NCBI GenBank assembly: GCA_036250195.1
Contig: JAVHZZ010000008.1
Coordinates: forward strand, 3,219,934-3,283,933
Direction: 5' to 3'
Origin: Mixophyes australis
Taxonomy: Eukaryota; Chordata; Amphibia; Anura; Limnodynastidae
Length of the DNA stretch: 64,000 bases
Every line of letters starts with the position of its first letter. The stretch's first letter is position 1. The notes below the pieces were generated by a model. The model was not told the origin of the DNA. It saw only the letters and a list, made by a program, of their open reading frames with translations, and did not search any database. Both the position numbers and the translations under genes were made by a program. Below are positions 24,614 through 35,300 of this stretch, in pieces.

Positions 24614-27600
24614 CTGCGGGTGACAAATGATGGGAACGGGATCAGTTGTGCAGTGACAGCAGCACAGAGCTCAGGCCGGGTATTGATGCCGGCTGCATAC
24701 ACTGAAGCTACGGGCTAGATAAACCTATACTGATGTAATGATCTTATATTCATCATCTGACAACCAAGGGAAGAGCAGCATTTCCCACCATCTAGAACAC
24801 AATAAAAGTGACGGTTTGATGACCCTAACTCTTCCCGACACATATCTCCCCCTCTGTTATAGGCTCAACACACCCTAGTTATCCTCTAAATACTTACAGT
24901 GCTTATCTTTGTGGTCCTACCCCCCTCACCCCTCCCCCACAATCCATTTTGTTCCTACACCCATTTTATATTACTCTTTAAAAATGTAAAAACCGGTCAT
25001 TTTTGTCTAAAGGTTTCCTAATATGCGATACACCACAATAACTGTTGTGATTTTACTGTGCATGCTACACAGTGTTATCGTTTTGCTGTCTGTATTTTCT
25101 TGATTGACCACTGAAAATAAAAAATTATAAAAAAAAAAAGTGACGGTTTGGCGTCAGCTTCTGATGGTCATTACTTAAATAGTCACACTGACCAGATCAG
25201 AGTAATTACCTTTCAGGGTACAATCACCATAGATTTTCTTTAATGGTTTTATTAGTATCTTAATAAATAATATTTTATCTACTCAAAACCCCAAAAATAA
25301 AGAGTCATAAGAGACAGACAGAAGATTGTGCCGAGAGTAACTACCAGTCTGTGAGACTTCTGCAGAATAACACAGGAAGGGAGGGGGGGGGGGGGGGGGG
25401 GGGAGAGTCAGCAGATACCTCCAGAGACATCGGGGACCCCGAGACTGTAAGACGTGTCCTCAGAGCTGATGTCACCTAAACTGATCTGTGACCGCGTGTC
25501 CTCCGAGGATGAGGATTTGCTGATCTTGTGTCTTCTCGCAGATCGTCTCTGTTCTGTACATTAATACATAGAAGCGGTTTTCTCAATATAATATACACAG
25601 TCATATAACGTGACACCCAAGTATCACTAATACTGCAATCATGTCAACTATACAACTATAAGAATATGCTGTCTGCCTAGTACCGAGATATCATGATCTA
25701 GTCATTAGGGACTATTACTGGGGGATTATAGGATTACCACCATATTACTGTAGAGAATACATGGATGTACTTTGTGTGACCATAATTCCTTTATAATACT
25801 CAGTGTTATGGCAGAAGGAGCGGTTACCATGGCTCAGACTTAGATACATAGCAGAACATTACATATTTTAGTGACATAAGAGCTCAGTGTTTATATGGAT
25901 ATAATGTACAGGAATACTGTGCTGTAATATAAGTATATTAGACCTCACCATGAAGCTCCGAGACCCTATGACCTGTACACAAGGCGACGTCTGTCCTTCA
26001 TCCCCAGGAAGACACGTGTGTAATATGACAGTTATTATACCCCCCAGAGCATCGGGGTCTCACCAGATCTGTCGCTCTTCACTTTGTGGGCAGAAACTTT
26101 CCCCTCCACAATTCTCACGTCTTCCTTCAGGTCACTAATTGCCGATCTGCGGAGAAGGTAAAGAATCCCACAAACATCATTATTCAACGCTTAGTGGTAA
26201 AGTAATAACCAAACACTGACAGAACATCAAACAATCAGAGATCGCTGAGGATTTCCACATGAGCCGCCGCTACAAGGTGATCTTAGCTGAGGCGGAGTTA
26301 CCGGGGAAGGTGATCTGAAAGATGTCACACAGGAATCTGACCGATAACAGAACACATCGGTCATGTATGATACACGGAATCAGTACCTGATCTGCAGTAG
26401 ATCTCGCTGGACCCCATGTGTGTTTAATGTGACCCTGTCCAGCTCCTGCGTGTGCGTCTGGTGGCTGCACAGTAATCGATCCACCGCCTACAGAAACACA
26501 GATACATCATACACTTCACATTACAGACGTTCCGAAGTAATGTCCAATAACCGCTGTCTAACTCCTAATCTACAGAGACACCAGCAAATCCTTAATACGT
26601 GGAGTGAATATCACCAAAGGCTTCAAGTAACGTACAAATTTATCTACGTATATTATATAATACAATATTATTTATAGCATTGTTATACAAGGGTCACCCC
26701 ACACCCAATATCAGGGGAGCAGAACTGTCTATGAGAGACGCTACTCATGTCAATGAAAGTCTGTGGAAGTCTGGGTGTAAAGTGAGGTAGGTGGGTGAAA
26801 GAGGATGGGGAAGGGGAGGAGAGGCAGGTGGGTAGAAGGGGAGGAGAGGCAGGTGGGTAGAAGGGGAGGAGAGGCAGGTGGGTAGAAGGGGAGGAGAGGC
26901 AGGTGGGTGTAAGAGGAGGGGGAAGGAGAGGTAGGCGGGTGAAAGAGGATGGGGAAGGGGAGGAGAGGCAGGTGGGTAGAAGGGGAGGAGAGGCAGGTGG
27001 GTGTAAGTGTAAGGGGGAGGAGAGATAGGTGGGTGTAAGGTAAGGAGGAGGAGAGGTAGGTGGGCGTAGGGCGGGACAGGTGGGTGTAAGGGGAGGAGGT
27101 AGGTGGGTGTAAAGGGAGGAGAGGAGAGGTAGGTGGGTGTAAGGTAAGGGGGAAGAGAGAGGAGAGGCAGGTGGGTAGAAGGGGAGGAGAGGCAGGTGGG
27201 TGTAAGTGTAAGGGGGAGGAGAGGTAGGTGGGCGTAGGGCGGGACAGGTGGGTGTAAGGGGAGGAGAGGAGAGGTAGGTGGGTGTAAAGGGAGGAGAGGA
27301 GAGGTAGGTGGGTGTACACGCACCATTGCATTTTTTTCTTGTGCCCGTTTCAGCTCCTGTCCTTCTGAGATTTGGTGCAGTAAGTCGTCCTCTTGCCGAC
27401 CTGCAGGAAGACAGATATCACTGACCACGGTCTGTGCAAGTTGTCCTTAGAGATCAGAGACAGATGAATGTGGCGCCTACACGAGTGATGTTGCTCAGAT
27501 AACACTCACGTAATCTTTGGTGCAGGTAGTCAGTATCTCTCCGCAGGCTCTCGTACTCTTTCCAGATCAGCCTTTTGCTGCAAATCACAAACATGTTACG

Positions 27601-30600
27601 GTGAGAGACAGGGAAAAACAACGTAAAACACAGGTAAGAAGTGGAGTTATACAGAGGGGGTTAATACGTTGCTTGCAGTGCTGTGACTAAGCAGAGACAA
27701 ATAGTTCCAGAAAGAAATTATGAGCAGAAGCGGCGTTCCTCTAAGCACTGCAGATATACAGGATATAGATACAGATTACACCAAGTAAACGATACATTAT
27801 TCTATCAGGGGTAGCTGCAGGGATTATGTCCAGAAAATCTCTAAAGTAACAGAAGATCTACACATAGGAGATGTCTCGCCAAACAGCGAGCAAACTGCGC
27901 TCAGATCAGAGGAACATTGTATGATACCAACATAAGAAATTACAAACCACATTTCCCAAAATGTTTCTAAAAAACAAAACATCCAAATCTTCCCTAATCA
28001 ACGTGTCCAACGTACACTGTATGTGCCCCAGTCCACTAGATCAGCCCTGTATTGGGGGGAGGAGAGAGGCCGAATCACTTACTTCTCATTCACCTCCTGT
28101 AGGATACTGGCCGTAGAGCGCAATGACGGACTCGATACTCTCACCGGAGAGTCTTTAACTTGGTCCTGTAGGTGCCGCAGATCACTGGACAACTCCTGTC
28201 TCAGACCGTTAACCTTTCTCTCCAGCAGAGACTCAGACACATCCCCCATCCGGCGCACCTCATCTGTAGCACACGTCAGTAAGAGTTATATTAACCTGCT
28301 GACTGATCCGCTATATGGTCCAGGTTATGAGCACAAAGGAGAGATAAAAATCATACTAAAGAATTTACACTAAACATTCAGAACATGAACTATAGAGGAT
28401 CATATAGATCATCTGGTAACCAATGGTGGCAGATGATGCTGATAGACCAGGGTTGTATCAATCACATCGAGTAAAGCTGGGTACACACTACAGAAATTTC
28501 GACCAACTTTTTATGCCGAGCGATTTTACATGCGATCGATGGTCCGATCGCTCGGTCCATGGACTGCATACACACTAGCCTTGTTTAGGACGATTAAGGG
28601 AAGAGCGGACGTCCCTTTAGCGACTTTTTACAGCCATGTTGTCGTGAGCAATGACTGTAATTTCGTACTCACTGTTGTGGATCGGTCGGAAGTTTATACA
28701 CACTACACAGCGGAAACGAGATTGGACCAAAAATATTAAACGGTACGACCAACCAAATGAGGCGACAATCGTCCATTTGGGCAGACTTTCCACCATCTTG
28801 TCACTGCACACACTGACCCGACTTTTGAACGAGCGGTCGTATGTCGGCTGATTTAGCCGATTATTGGATGTAAACCCTGTAGTGTGTACCCAGCTTTAGT
28901 GTCCTAACACGAGATATGTGGATGAGACGCAGGGAAGCCAGAGCTGCTCTTGTACCTTCCAGACTTTGGATTCTCTGGAGATGAAGATCCCGATCTCGTT
29001 CCAGACGCCCAATGGCCTGGTGCAGGGAGGTAATCATCTGGGGGAAAGAGATTAACCCATTAACAGCAAAGATGATAAATGTTATGTCTGCAAAGGGACA
29101 AGTCACATTAGGGAGAGGTTATCCCCCATAGAAAGCCTGAGGTGTCAGTCACTGGCATGATGTAACGCTGAGCGATGTACTGCAACGCGCTGTCACCCCA
29201 GAGAGAATTATTCTGTAGCGTCACTTCGGCATTAGAAGAAATCACTGTTTTCCAAACGAAACTTTATAGATTAGAATTTTACCCATTTTAAAGGAATAAA
29301 TAAATGCAATATTGTGAATTATTTTTGTTGATGGAAAAATACAACGCAGCTGTAATCATTATTGTTCTGCAGCTCCTTGGGGGCCACAAAAACAGCTGTT
29401 TTGTAATGTAATCTCCTGGGGGCCAATCACCTCTCGGACCCATCAACTAAAGGGGTTCTCTGCAGGAGCATAAAAATGTAACTACGTCCTGCCCATGGTT
29501 ACGTCAATAGTACTCTCCTACGGCTGCTAGGATGCCGCTGCACGGACAGTAAATAGTCCATTTTAAACTGAAAATTACAATAATTTCTAATATTACCAAC
29601 GGCCTATACAGTGCTGCCATCACCCACACAGACGTTTTGTGGGCTGAACCGGTAGAACACATTTTTCTATAATAATTTGCTGCTAAAAGCAGATTGACAC
29701 GTACGTGGAAGACTGCGAAGAACGCACCGTACCTTGGCCTGAGAAAGCAGTTGACTGCTGAGATTCACCAGGTCTTCAGAAGAGACCGCCTGCGGCGCGG
29801 CGTAGGAGGTCGGTGTATAAGGAGAAGCAGGTTTAGGGGGTACATCTTCATACCGAGTTTTTCTTACTTGCGCTAAATCGAAGCGATAATCTCCTGGAAA
29901 TAGATCAAATAAAGGTGATAATTCCTAAACCCAAATATAACTCCACCGTAAAAAACTAAATATATAATATACACATTTATCTAAAAGGCTTACAACCAAA
30001 GAATGATTTGTATGAAAAAAATAAATACAAATTTAACAATGTTTAGATACCCTCTTTTGGAGTGTATCTAACACACATGGTTTGCGCTGCTCTCTATGAG
30101 AAAAACATATGAAATACAGGTGAATGTGAATACAAGACCCATCCCACCACGCATATTCCTCCCAACAACCCCAAAATTGTTTACTATATACTACACAAGT
30201 GGTCGCTGTTCATTTTGTCCTAGAGATCCACGTTTTGGACGCTGCCGCTGGAAATACTGTGAGACTCGTTCCATCCAGAAAATCTTCTTGATAATTAGGA
30301 TTCATTATGCAGTCTGAATTTATAAATCTATTCCTGGTGCTCTAATTATTCCAGTATCAGCTGTTATATGCAAGTAGCCATTAGAGCACACTAACAAATA
30401 AGATTTACCTTTGGAGACCTCTCCTAGGCCGTACAGTCTCTCCTGCAAAGCACAGAAAACAAACAAAGTATCAGAATTGGAAAAAAAAAAAGAAGGAGAT
30501 TTCATGAAGGCAAAGAAAATATAAATAAAAATAACAGGAAGTTAAGTGTGCATATAAAAACTGTTTCCCTTACCAAACAATGCTGAGTATGAACCTTCCC

Positions 30601-30779
30601 AGCATTATCCAAAGAATCTTTATTTTTTATAAACTTATAACTTATTTTGCTTCTTATATACAGATTATATATAATATGCATGTAGTTATTGTAGTATTTG
30701 CACAATTTCTCACCTTGATCCTTGCCATGTTATTGTCCGTGGTGGTCAGACTAGTGTCCAGCTGACTGTCCCAGTTCAT
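24498..30779 (-). CDS. CCDC163: CCDC163-like coiled-coil protein, 11 coding exons
   Basis: Minus-strand exons at 30714-30779, 30409-30442, 29733-29893, 28956-29037, 28083-28263, 27510-27577, 27324-27400, 26387-26487, 26064-26146, 25419-25553 and 24498-24613 all have GT..AG borders and join without a frame break into 367 residues. The protein starts MNWDSQLDTSLTTTDNNMAR. Its middle is heptad-rich and highly charged (for example LHQAIGRLERDRDLHLQRI and LLERKVNGLRQEL), predicting long coiled coils. It ends in a basic and Ser/Asp-rich, probably disordered tail. The name rests mainly on position: in human, CCDC163 lies head to head with MMACHC, as here. The short N-terminal module (D..L..TD.N.AR.K) also resembles what I recall of human CCDC163. 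Function is unknown. A splice acceptor just 5' of the ATG suggests a non-coding first exon, probably at the shared promoter near 32.0 kb. Confidence 0.75.
25383..25403. repeat. G(21) homopolymer in CCDC163 intron 10
   Basis: A run of 21 G, 15 bases from the exon 10 boundary. Confidence 0.95.
25419..25553 (-). CDS. CCDC163: CCDC163-like exon 10
   Basis: Between AATGTACAG and GAGGTATCTG. It encodes a basic patch (QRRSARRHKISK) and a Ser/Asp-rich stretch (SSSSEDTRSQISLGD). A 21-base G run (plus strand) lies 15 bases from the donor side. Confidence 0.75.
26064..26146 (-). CDS. CCDC163: CCDC163-like exon 9
   Basis: Between TTCTCCGCAG and CTGGTGAGAC. It encodes SAISDLKEDVRIVEGKVSAH, the end of the coiled-coil part. 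Confidence 0.75.
26387..26487 (-). CDS. CCDC163: CCDC163-like exon 8
   Basis: Between TTTCTGTAG and CAGGTACTG. It encodes AVDRLLCSHQTHTQELDRV and then a leucine-heptad helix (VQRDLLQI). Confidence 0.75.
26766..27316. repeat. GA-rich minisatellite in CCDC163 intron 7
   Basis: Repeats of about 25 bases built on GGAGGAGAGGCAGGTGGGT with GTAGAAG or GTGTAAG spacers. The plus strand is almost entirely purine with G and T. It abuts exon 7 (27324). The long minus-strand frames of PLLPLHPP type come from the repeat. Confidence 0.9.
27324..27400 (-). CDS. CCDC163: CCDC163-like exon 7
   Basis: Between CTTCCTGCAG and ATGGTGCGTG. It encodes RQEDDLLHQISEGQELKRAQ and a short end. The following intron begins almost directly with a GA-rich minisatellite. 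Confidence 0.7.
27510..27577 (-). CDS. CCDC163: CCDC163-like exon 6
   Basis: Between GATTTGCAG and CGTGAGTG. It encodes KRLIWKEYESLRRDTDYLHQ, a helical segment that continues the coiled coil. Confidence 0.75.
28083..28263 (-). CDS. CCDC163: CCDC163-like exon 5
   Basis: The largest coding exon (181 bases), between GTGCTACAG and AAGTAAGTG. It encodes coiled-coil sequence (VRRMGDVSESLLERKVNGL, SDLRHLQDQV) followed by a Ser-rich break and ILQEVNE. Confidence 0.75.
28472..28898. mobile_element. AAAGCTGGGTACACACTAC MITE in CCDC163 intron 4
   Basis: Terminal inverted repeats TAAAGCTGGGTACACACTAC and GTAGTGTGTACCCAGCTTTA are perfect over 20 bases; the outermost TAA/TTA could be a 3-base target duplication of Harbinger type. 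The interior has no transposase. It ends 58 bases from exon 4. Confidence 0.8.
28956..29037 (-). CDS. CCDC163: CCDC163-like exon 4
   Basis: Follows TTTCCCCCAG and ends at GAAGGTACA, phase 0 in and 1 out. It encodes the heptad-rich MITSLHQAIGRLERDRD segment. A MITE ends only 58 bases into the downstream intron. Confidence 0.75.
29733..29893 (-). CDS. CCDC163: CCDC163-like exon 3
   Basis: Follows TATTTCCAG and ends at AAGGTACG. It encodes a non-coiled Pro/Tyr-containing linker (DYRFDLAQV, VPPKPASPYTP) leading into the leucine-rich helix start VNLSSQLLSQAK. Confidence 0.75.
30409..30442 (-). CDS. CCDC163: CCDC163-like exon 2
   Basis: A 34-base micro-exon between CTTTGCAG and GGTAAATC. It encodes ERLYGLGEVSK plus a split Gly and shifts the phase from 0 to 1, which exon 3 requires. 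Confidence 0.7.
30714..30779 (-). CDS. CCDC163: CCDC163-like coding exon 1
   Basis: This exon carries the start codon at 30779-30777 and 22 codons ending ARIK, with donor AAGGTGAG (phase 0). On the minus strand TCTTGTCAG precedes the ATG by about 20 bases, so the exon probably also contains a little spliced 5' UTR. Confidence 0.7.
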
Positions 30780-31005
30780 GGCGGTGTCTGTTGTTCACTG
30801 ACAAGATATGGAAATCCCTGAACAAGTAAACAAACATATATATATTATAGGGCGTGAAGATAACCTGAATATATCATATGTCAGAGATATATTATGTACA
30901 ATCCCACATCACAACCACATCTCATCTCCATCAGGTAATTCTGGGGCTTTTCTGTATGAGCCGGATATAAATAGGAACCAGAGACAGTAATTAATAACAA
31001 CCACG

Positions 31006-31042
<37 letters not shown>
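31006..31042. repeat. AAT microsatellite
   Basis: About 12 uninterrupted ATA/AAT triplets. Confidence 0.95.
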
Positions 31043-31043
<1 letters not shown>

Positions 31044-31099
31044 GAGCCAGACTGACTGCCCTCCTGCTGGGACCTCAGAGAAGAATAATTATACGATAT

Positions 31100-31970
31100 T
31101 TTCCCCTCCCTCTCTCTCTCATTCCACCCCCACTCCTTGTCAGCCTCTCACCTGGTCTCCCCTCTTATTGCCCTCTCTCAGCCCCCCTGGTCTCCCTTAT
31201 TGCCCCCTCTCTCTCCCCCCTTATTGTCCCCTCTCTCTCTCTACCCTTATTGCCCCCTCTCTCCCTCCTTATTGTCCCCTCTCTCTCTCCTTATTGCCCC
31301 CTCTCTCTATCCCTCCTTATTGCCCCCTTAATACCCCTGGTATCCCCCTTATTGCCCCCTGGTCTCCCCCTTATTGCCCCCTCTCTCATCCCAACCCCTG
31401 GTCTCCCCCTTATTGCCCCCTCTTTCATCCCAACCCCTGGTCTCCCCCTTATTGCCCCCTCTCCCCCCTGGTCTCCGCCTTATTACCCCCTCTCTCACCC
31501 CAACCCCTGGTCTCCCCCTTATTGCCCCCTCTCTCCCCCTTATTACCCCCTCTCCCCCCTGGTCCCACCCTTATTACCACCTCTGCCCCCTGGTCTCCCC
31601 CTTATTGCCCCCTGGTCTCCCCCTTATTACCCTCTCTGCCCCCGGGTCTCCCCCTTATTGCCCCCTCTCTCCCCCCTGGTCTCCCCCTTATTACCCCCTC
31701 TCCCCCCTTGTCTCCCCCTTATTACCCCCTCTCCCCCCTGGTCCCACCCTTATTACCACCTCTGCCCCCTGGTCTCCCCCTTATTGCCCTCTCTCCCCCT
31801 TATTGCCTCCTCTGCCCCCTGGTCTCCCCCTTATTACCCTCTCTGCCCCCTGGTCTCCCCCTTATTGCCCCCTGGTCTCCCCCTTATTACCCTCTCTGCC
31901 CCCTGGTCTCCCCCTTATTGCCCCCTCTGCCCCCTGGTCTCCCCCTTATTTCCCCCTCTCTCACCTCCTC
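31100..31970. repeat. Pyrimidine-rich minisatellite next to the MMACHC/CCDC163 promoter
   Basis: About 870 bases built of CCCCTGGTCTCCCCCTTATT and CCCCCTCTCTC blocks of variable order; the plus strand is mostly C and T. All three plus frames are open only because the repeats lack stops. It lies between CCDC163 coding exon 1 and the divergent promoter, so probably in a CCDC163 5' UTR intron. Confidence 0.9.
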
Positions 31971-32040
31971 TTAACGTTGATTATTCAAACCGTCTCCCAG
32001 GTATCCGCGTCCAGCGCTCAGTAACGGCAGAGCGTAAGGG

Positions 32041-32057
32041 ATGCTGGGAGATGTAGT
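32041..32057 (-). promoter_or_regulatory. ZNF143/THAP11-type element 1
   Basis: On the minus strand this reads ACTACATCTCCCAGCAT, matching the ACTACANNTCCCA core of the ZNF143 (Staf) and THAP11 composite element. It lies in the divergent CCDC163/MMACHC promoter and points towards CCDC163. Confidence 0.65.
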
Positions 32058-32098
32058 CCTTACACCAGTCCCCAGCACTGTACACAGCGAGCGCGTAA

Positions 32099-32118
32099 AC
32101 TACATCTCCCAGAGTGCA
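32099..32118 (+). promoter_or_regulatory. ZNF143/THAP11-type element 2
   Basis: Reads ACTACATCTCCCAGAGTGCA on the plus strand, with the same core and an extended 3' CAG.GTGC, close to the full Staf binding site. It is 109 bases before the MMACHC start codon. Confidence 0.65.
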
Positions 32119-32164
32119 CATCGGTGCCGTGTTATAGACGTCTCGGACCTTATACCCGCCCAGT

Positions 32165-32184
32165 ACTACAATTCCCATGATGCA
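32165..32184 (+). promoter_or_regulatory. ZNF143/THAP11-type element 3
   Basis: Reads ACTACAATTCCCATGATGCA. This is the classic ACTACAATTCCCA core; only the 3' half departs from consensus (CATGATGC rather than CAGCATGC). It ends 43 bases before the MMACHC start codon. Confidence 0.7.
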
Positions 32185-32226
32185 GCGCGGTGTGCTACAG
32201 GGACAGTCGGGGGTCAGGCAGGTGGA

Positions 32227-32304
32227 ATGGGCACCCACGTGGAGATCCAGGGGCAACTACAGGGGGCGCTGCAACCATATGGGTTCGAGATATACCCCTT
32301 CCAG
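32227..32304 (+). CDS. MMACHC: MMACHC exon 1
   Basis: 26 codons from MGTHVEIQG to GFEIYPFQ, then donor CAGGTATGTG. The exon boundary falls after YPFQ, the same point as in the human gene. Confidence 0.85.
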
Positions 32305-35300
32305 GTATGTGCAAGGCCTCTGTCATTGTGTGATACCCCAGTGTCTGTACAGCCTGGGTGACAGCTGGCTCAGTGAGTGATACCCCAGTGTCTGTACAGC
32401 CTGGGTGACAGCTGGCTCAGTGAGTGATACCCCAGTGTCTGTACAGCCTGGGTGACAGCTGGCTCAGTGAGTGATACCCCAGTGTCTGTACAGCCTGGGT
32501 GACAGCTGGCTCAGTGAGTGATACCCCAGTGTCTGTACAGCCTGGGTGACAGCTGGCTCAGTGAGTGATACCCCAGTGTCTGTACAGCCTGGGTGACAGC
32601 TGGCTCAGTGAGTGAGACCAGGTAACTGGAATAATAGCCATATGGGTAACTGGCTCAGTGAGTAGCATACTGGACCACATGGGTGACAGAAGAACTGAAT
32701 CGGTGATTAAGATATTGGTTAATATCTGGTAGATGTGATGGCTCATTGAGTAAGAGACATGGTTGCTTTTATCACAGCTGGCTCAGTGAATGAGAGACCA
32801 GGTACCATGAATGGTAGATGTATGTGTAACTGGCTCAGTGAGTAACAAGATTAATGACAGTATGGTCAGATGGCTCAGTGAGTGAGACCAGGTAACCTGA
32901 ATAATAGCCATATGGGTAACTGGCATACACTATCACATGAGTGACAGAAGAACTGACTCAGTGATTAAGAGATTGGTTAACATGCATATCTGGTAGATGA
33001 TGTGAGTAAGAAGCCATACAGCTTCTGTGACAGATGGGGGTGTGATGGCTGATGGCTCAGTGAGTAAGAGGCATGGATGCTTGTATCACAGTTGGCTCAG
33101 TGAGTACGGGACTTTATAGGAGCCTTAGGATACTGCTTCATCTATAGCTTTTATGGAGTTGCTTTGAGTGATTGGCTGGGAAATGTTATCCCTGGGGGTG
33201 AGACTTGGCTCAGTAGCCTATTAGGAACATTTTATATGGGAAAAGAATGCAGGTAGCCCAATGACGGGGGGCAGATGCCCCCATCGCCCCCCAGCACCTA
33301 TTGTCTGCCAGCTGGAGGTTGAGATACTGCTAATAACAGAAGCCGACATGCCATGCTGAGACTTGTTGTTCAACAGAAGCTGAAGCATCACAGGTCGTCT
33401 ACTTCTGATTCCCTGTATCCCATTTACTATGTCCTTCTATGCAAACCTTATTGAGCAGGTAAATAACTTCATAACCGTCTTTAGACCTGTCCCTCTCGTT
33501 ATTGTCCGATGTGATGAACTCTAACTTTGTGTTTTATGTTACGTTTGTTTTGGGGGGTTTTCCTAATTGTTTTATGTCCGTCCATCCCGTGTATTGATGG
33601 TATCTGCTTTATCTGCAGGTCGGTTGGTACAATGGGGTCCTGGATCCTGTATTTCATCTCCCCTACCCTGGGGACACCCTGGTCTTCCTCGTGCTGAGCG
33701 CACCCTCAATGTTTGAGAAAGCATTTCAACCTTTTCTTACACAGCAGAAGCTTCAGAGTCTCCGAGACCCCGTTGACCAGTGCGTCTCGCATCACATGGC
33801 GCTAGCGAAGGAGGTGGGTCTGTTCTGGAGATTAAACGGGAGAAACGTTGTCAGACCTCATTACAAAGCTCCGCTCGTCTGGAGCTGGGGTATTAGTTCT
33901 GAATCAGAGTTATAATGTGACCCTGACATCCCCCCAGAACCGAGTAAAGTGTATAGTATGCCCCCCCAGATGTGAGTGATTGTATACTGTGCCCCCCTAT
34001 GCCCTCCCCCAAAACTGAGTTATTGTATAATGTCTGATCACCCCAGGAGTAACATCTGACTGTTCTCCGCAGCGGTTCCCCTCTCTCAAGGTGGATGTGA
34101 TCTACGACTATGAGCTTCATCCCAACCGGCGGCCCAAGGTTCTAATGCAGACAGCGGCGCACGTGTCCGGAGCCGCTTATTACTATCAGCGGAAGGATGT
34201 ACCAGAAGATCCCTGGGGGCAGAGGGTGAGCATCAGTTAGGGCGCCTGGGATCTGATGGCCGCTGTGAGATCATTTATAAAGTGGAAATTCTGTAAAAAG
34301 TTCCAGTAAAGCAAACAGATGGCGGTTACTGAGCCGCAGAGAAGAGCTGTCTGCGCTGGCGGAAGTTGTAGAACGTTACAGATATTTGTCACGTTGCGAC
34401 CACAGTGTTCTATTTCTAAGCACAATTTGCACTATTGTTGTTTTGAATATCGTAAGACAATCTTTGTGTTAGACGAGGTTCAGCTACAACTTCTACAGTT
34501 TATTAGTTTACTTACTGCTGTACACTACACTCTCACTGAGCGTTAATCCATTGTTTGGGTGCAAAGTCCGCTGGAGACTTTCTCTCCCTAATCTCACTGG
34601 GCGATGTTTATAAAGTGCCTCTTTAATCTGCAGTTTATCGCACACGCGGTACCTGTCCCTCTCGGATACTTGAGTTAATGCCTTTAGTAGAGAAGTATTT
34701 TATTTCCTTCTGATATGAGAACTTTGACACAGTTGGGAGTGTTGCAAAATGTGGTTCTATTAACCCTGTAATGGAACATTCTAGCTCAACTAAAAATGAC
34801 TTCTGTATGAGCTCTGTAACATTATAAAGCGGATACATGTTAAAGTTTCAAGAACTTGTCAGAACTGAAGATGATTGTTGAAGATTTGAACACAGGAGTA
34901 AGTTACCCAGAGGTGATGGAGTTCTCCAGAGGATGCACAGTGATGTGGTTTGAAATATATTGACAAGGAAGTTACCTCAATTATTTAGACTTTGGAGAAA
35001 ATCTAGTTTAAGGGAGCAAGTTTGCCCCCGGACAAATCATGTTGTGATGCAAAGAGTTCAAGTGCTATTGTTTTGCCCCCCTGCGGTGCAACATGATTTT
35101 TCCAAGGTGCAAAAGTGCTGGATCTACTCTCAGCTCTATATAAGGCTGATAATGTTATTTCTTCCTCATCATATTAGAAGACAAACATGACTTTATGTCA
35201 CCATCTCTTACTAGTTAGGAAATGAATGTAAATAGCAGAATATTCCCCCCATGCTTCATTTTTCGGCAGAGATGAAGAACATTTTGTGATTGGTTTTTGT

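Larger units (their letters stand above)
31975..32226. promoter_or_regulatory. Divergent CCDC163/MMACHC promoter region
   Basis: A non-repetitive, relatively CpG-containing segment between a pyrimidine minisatellite and the MMACHC start codon. It has no TATA box but holds three ACTACANNTCCCA elements, one on the minus and two on the plus strand. In humans these two genes are also divergent. The transcription start sites are inferred, not seen. Confidence 0.6.

Noticed and set aside
26745..27428. A 227-residue minus-strand frame rich in PLLPLHPP that overlaps CCDC163 exon 7.
   Set aside because: It reads through the intron 7 minisatellite. The exon 7 donor (ATGGTGCGTG) and the in-phase exon 8 explain the coding part.
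31168..32056. Three overlapping proline/leucine-rich frames of 216-268 residues.
   Set aside because: They are products of the pyrimidine minisatellite, which lacks stops in all plus frames; the same peptide repeats appear in each frame.
32041..32226. An upstream in-frame ATG would extend MMACHC by 62 residues.
   Set aside because: The extension runs through the ZNF143/THAP11 promoter elements and has no counterpart in human MMACHC, whose N terminus aligns with the ATG at 32227.
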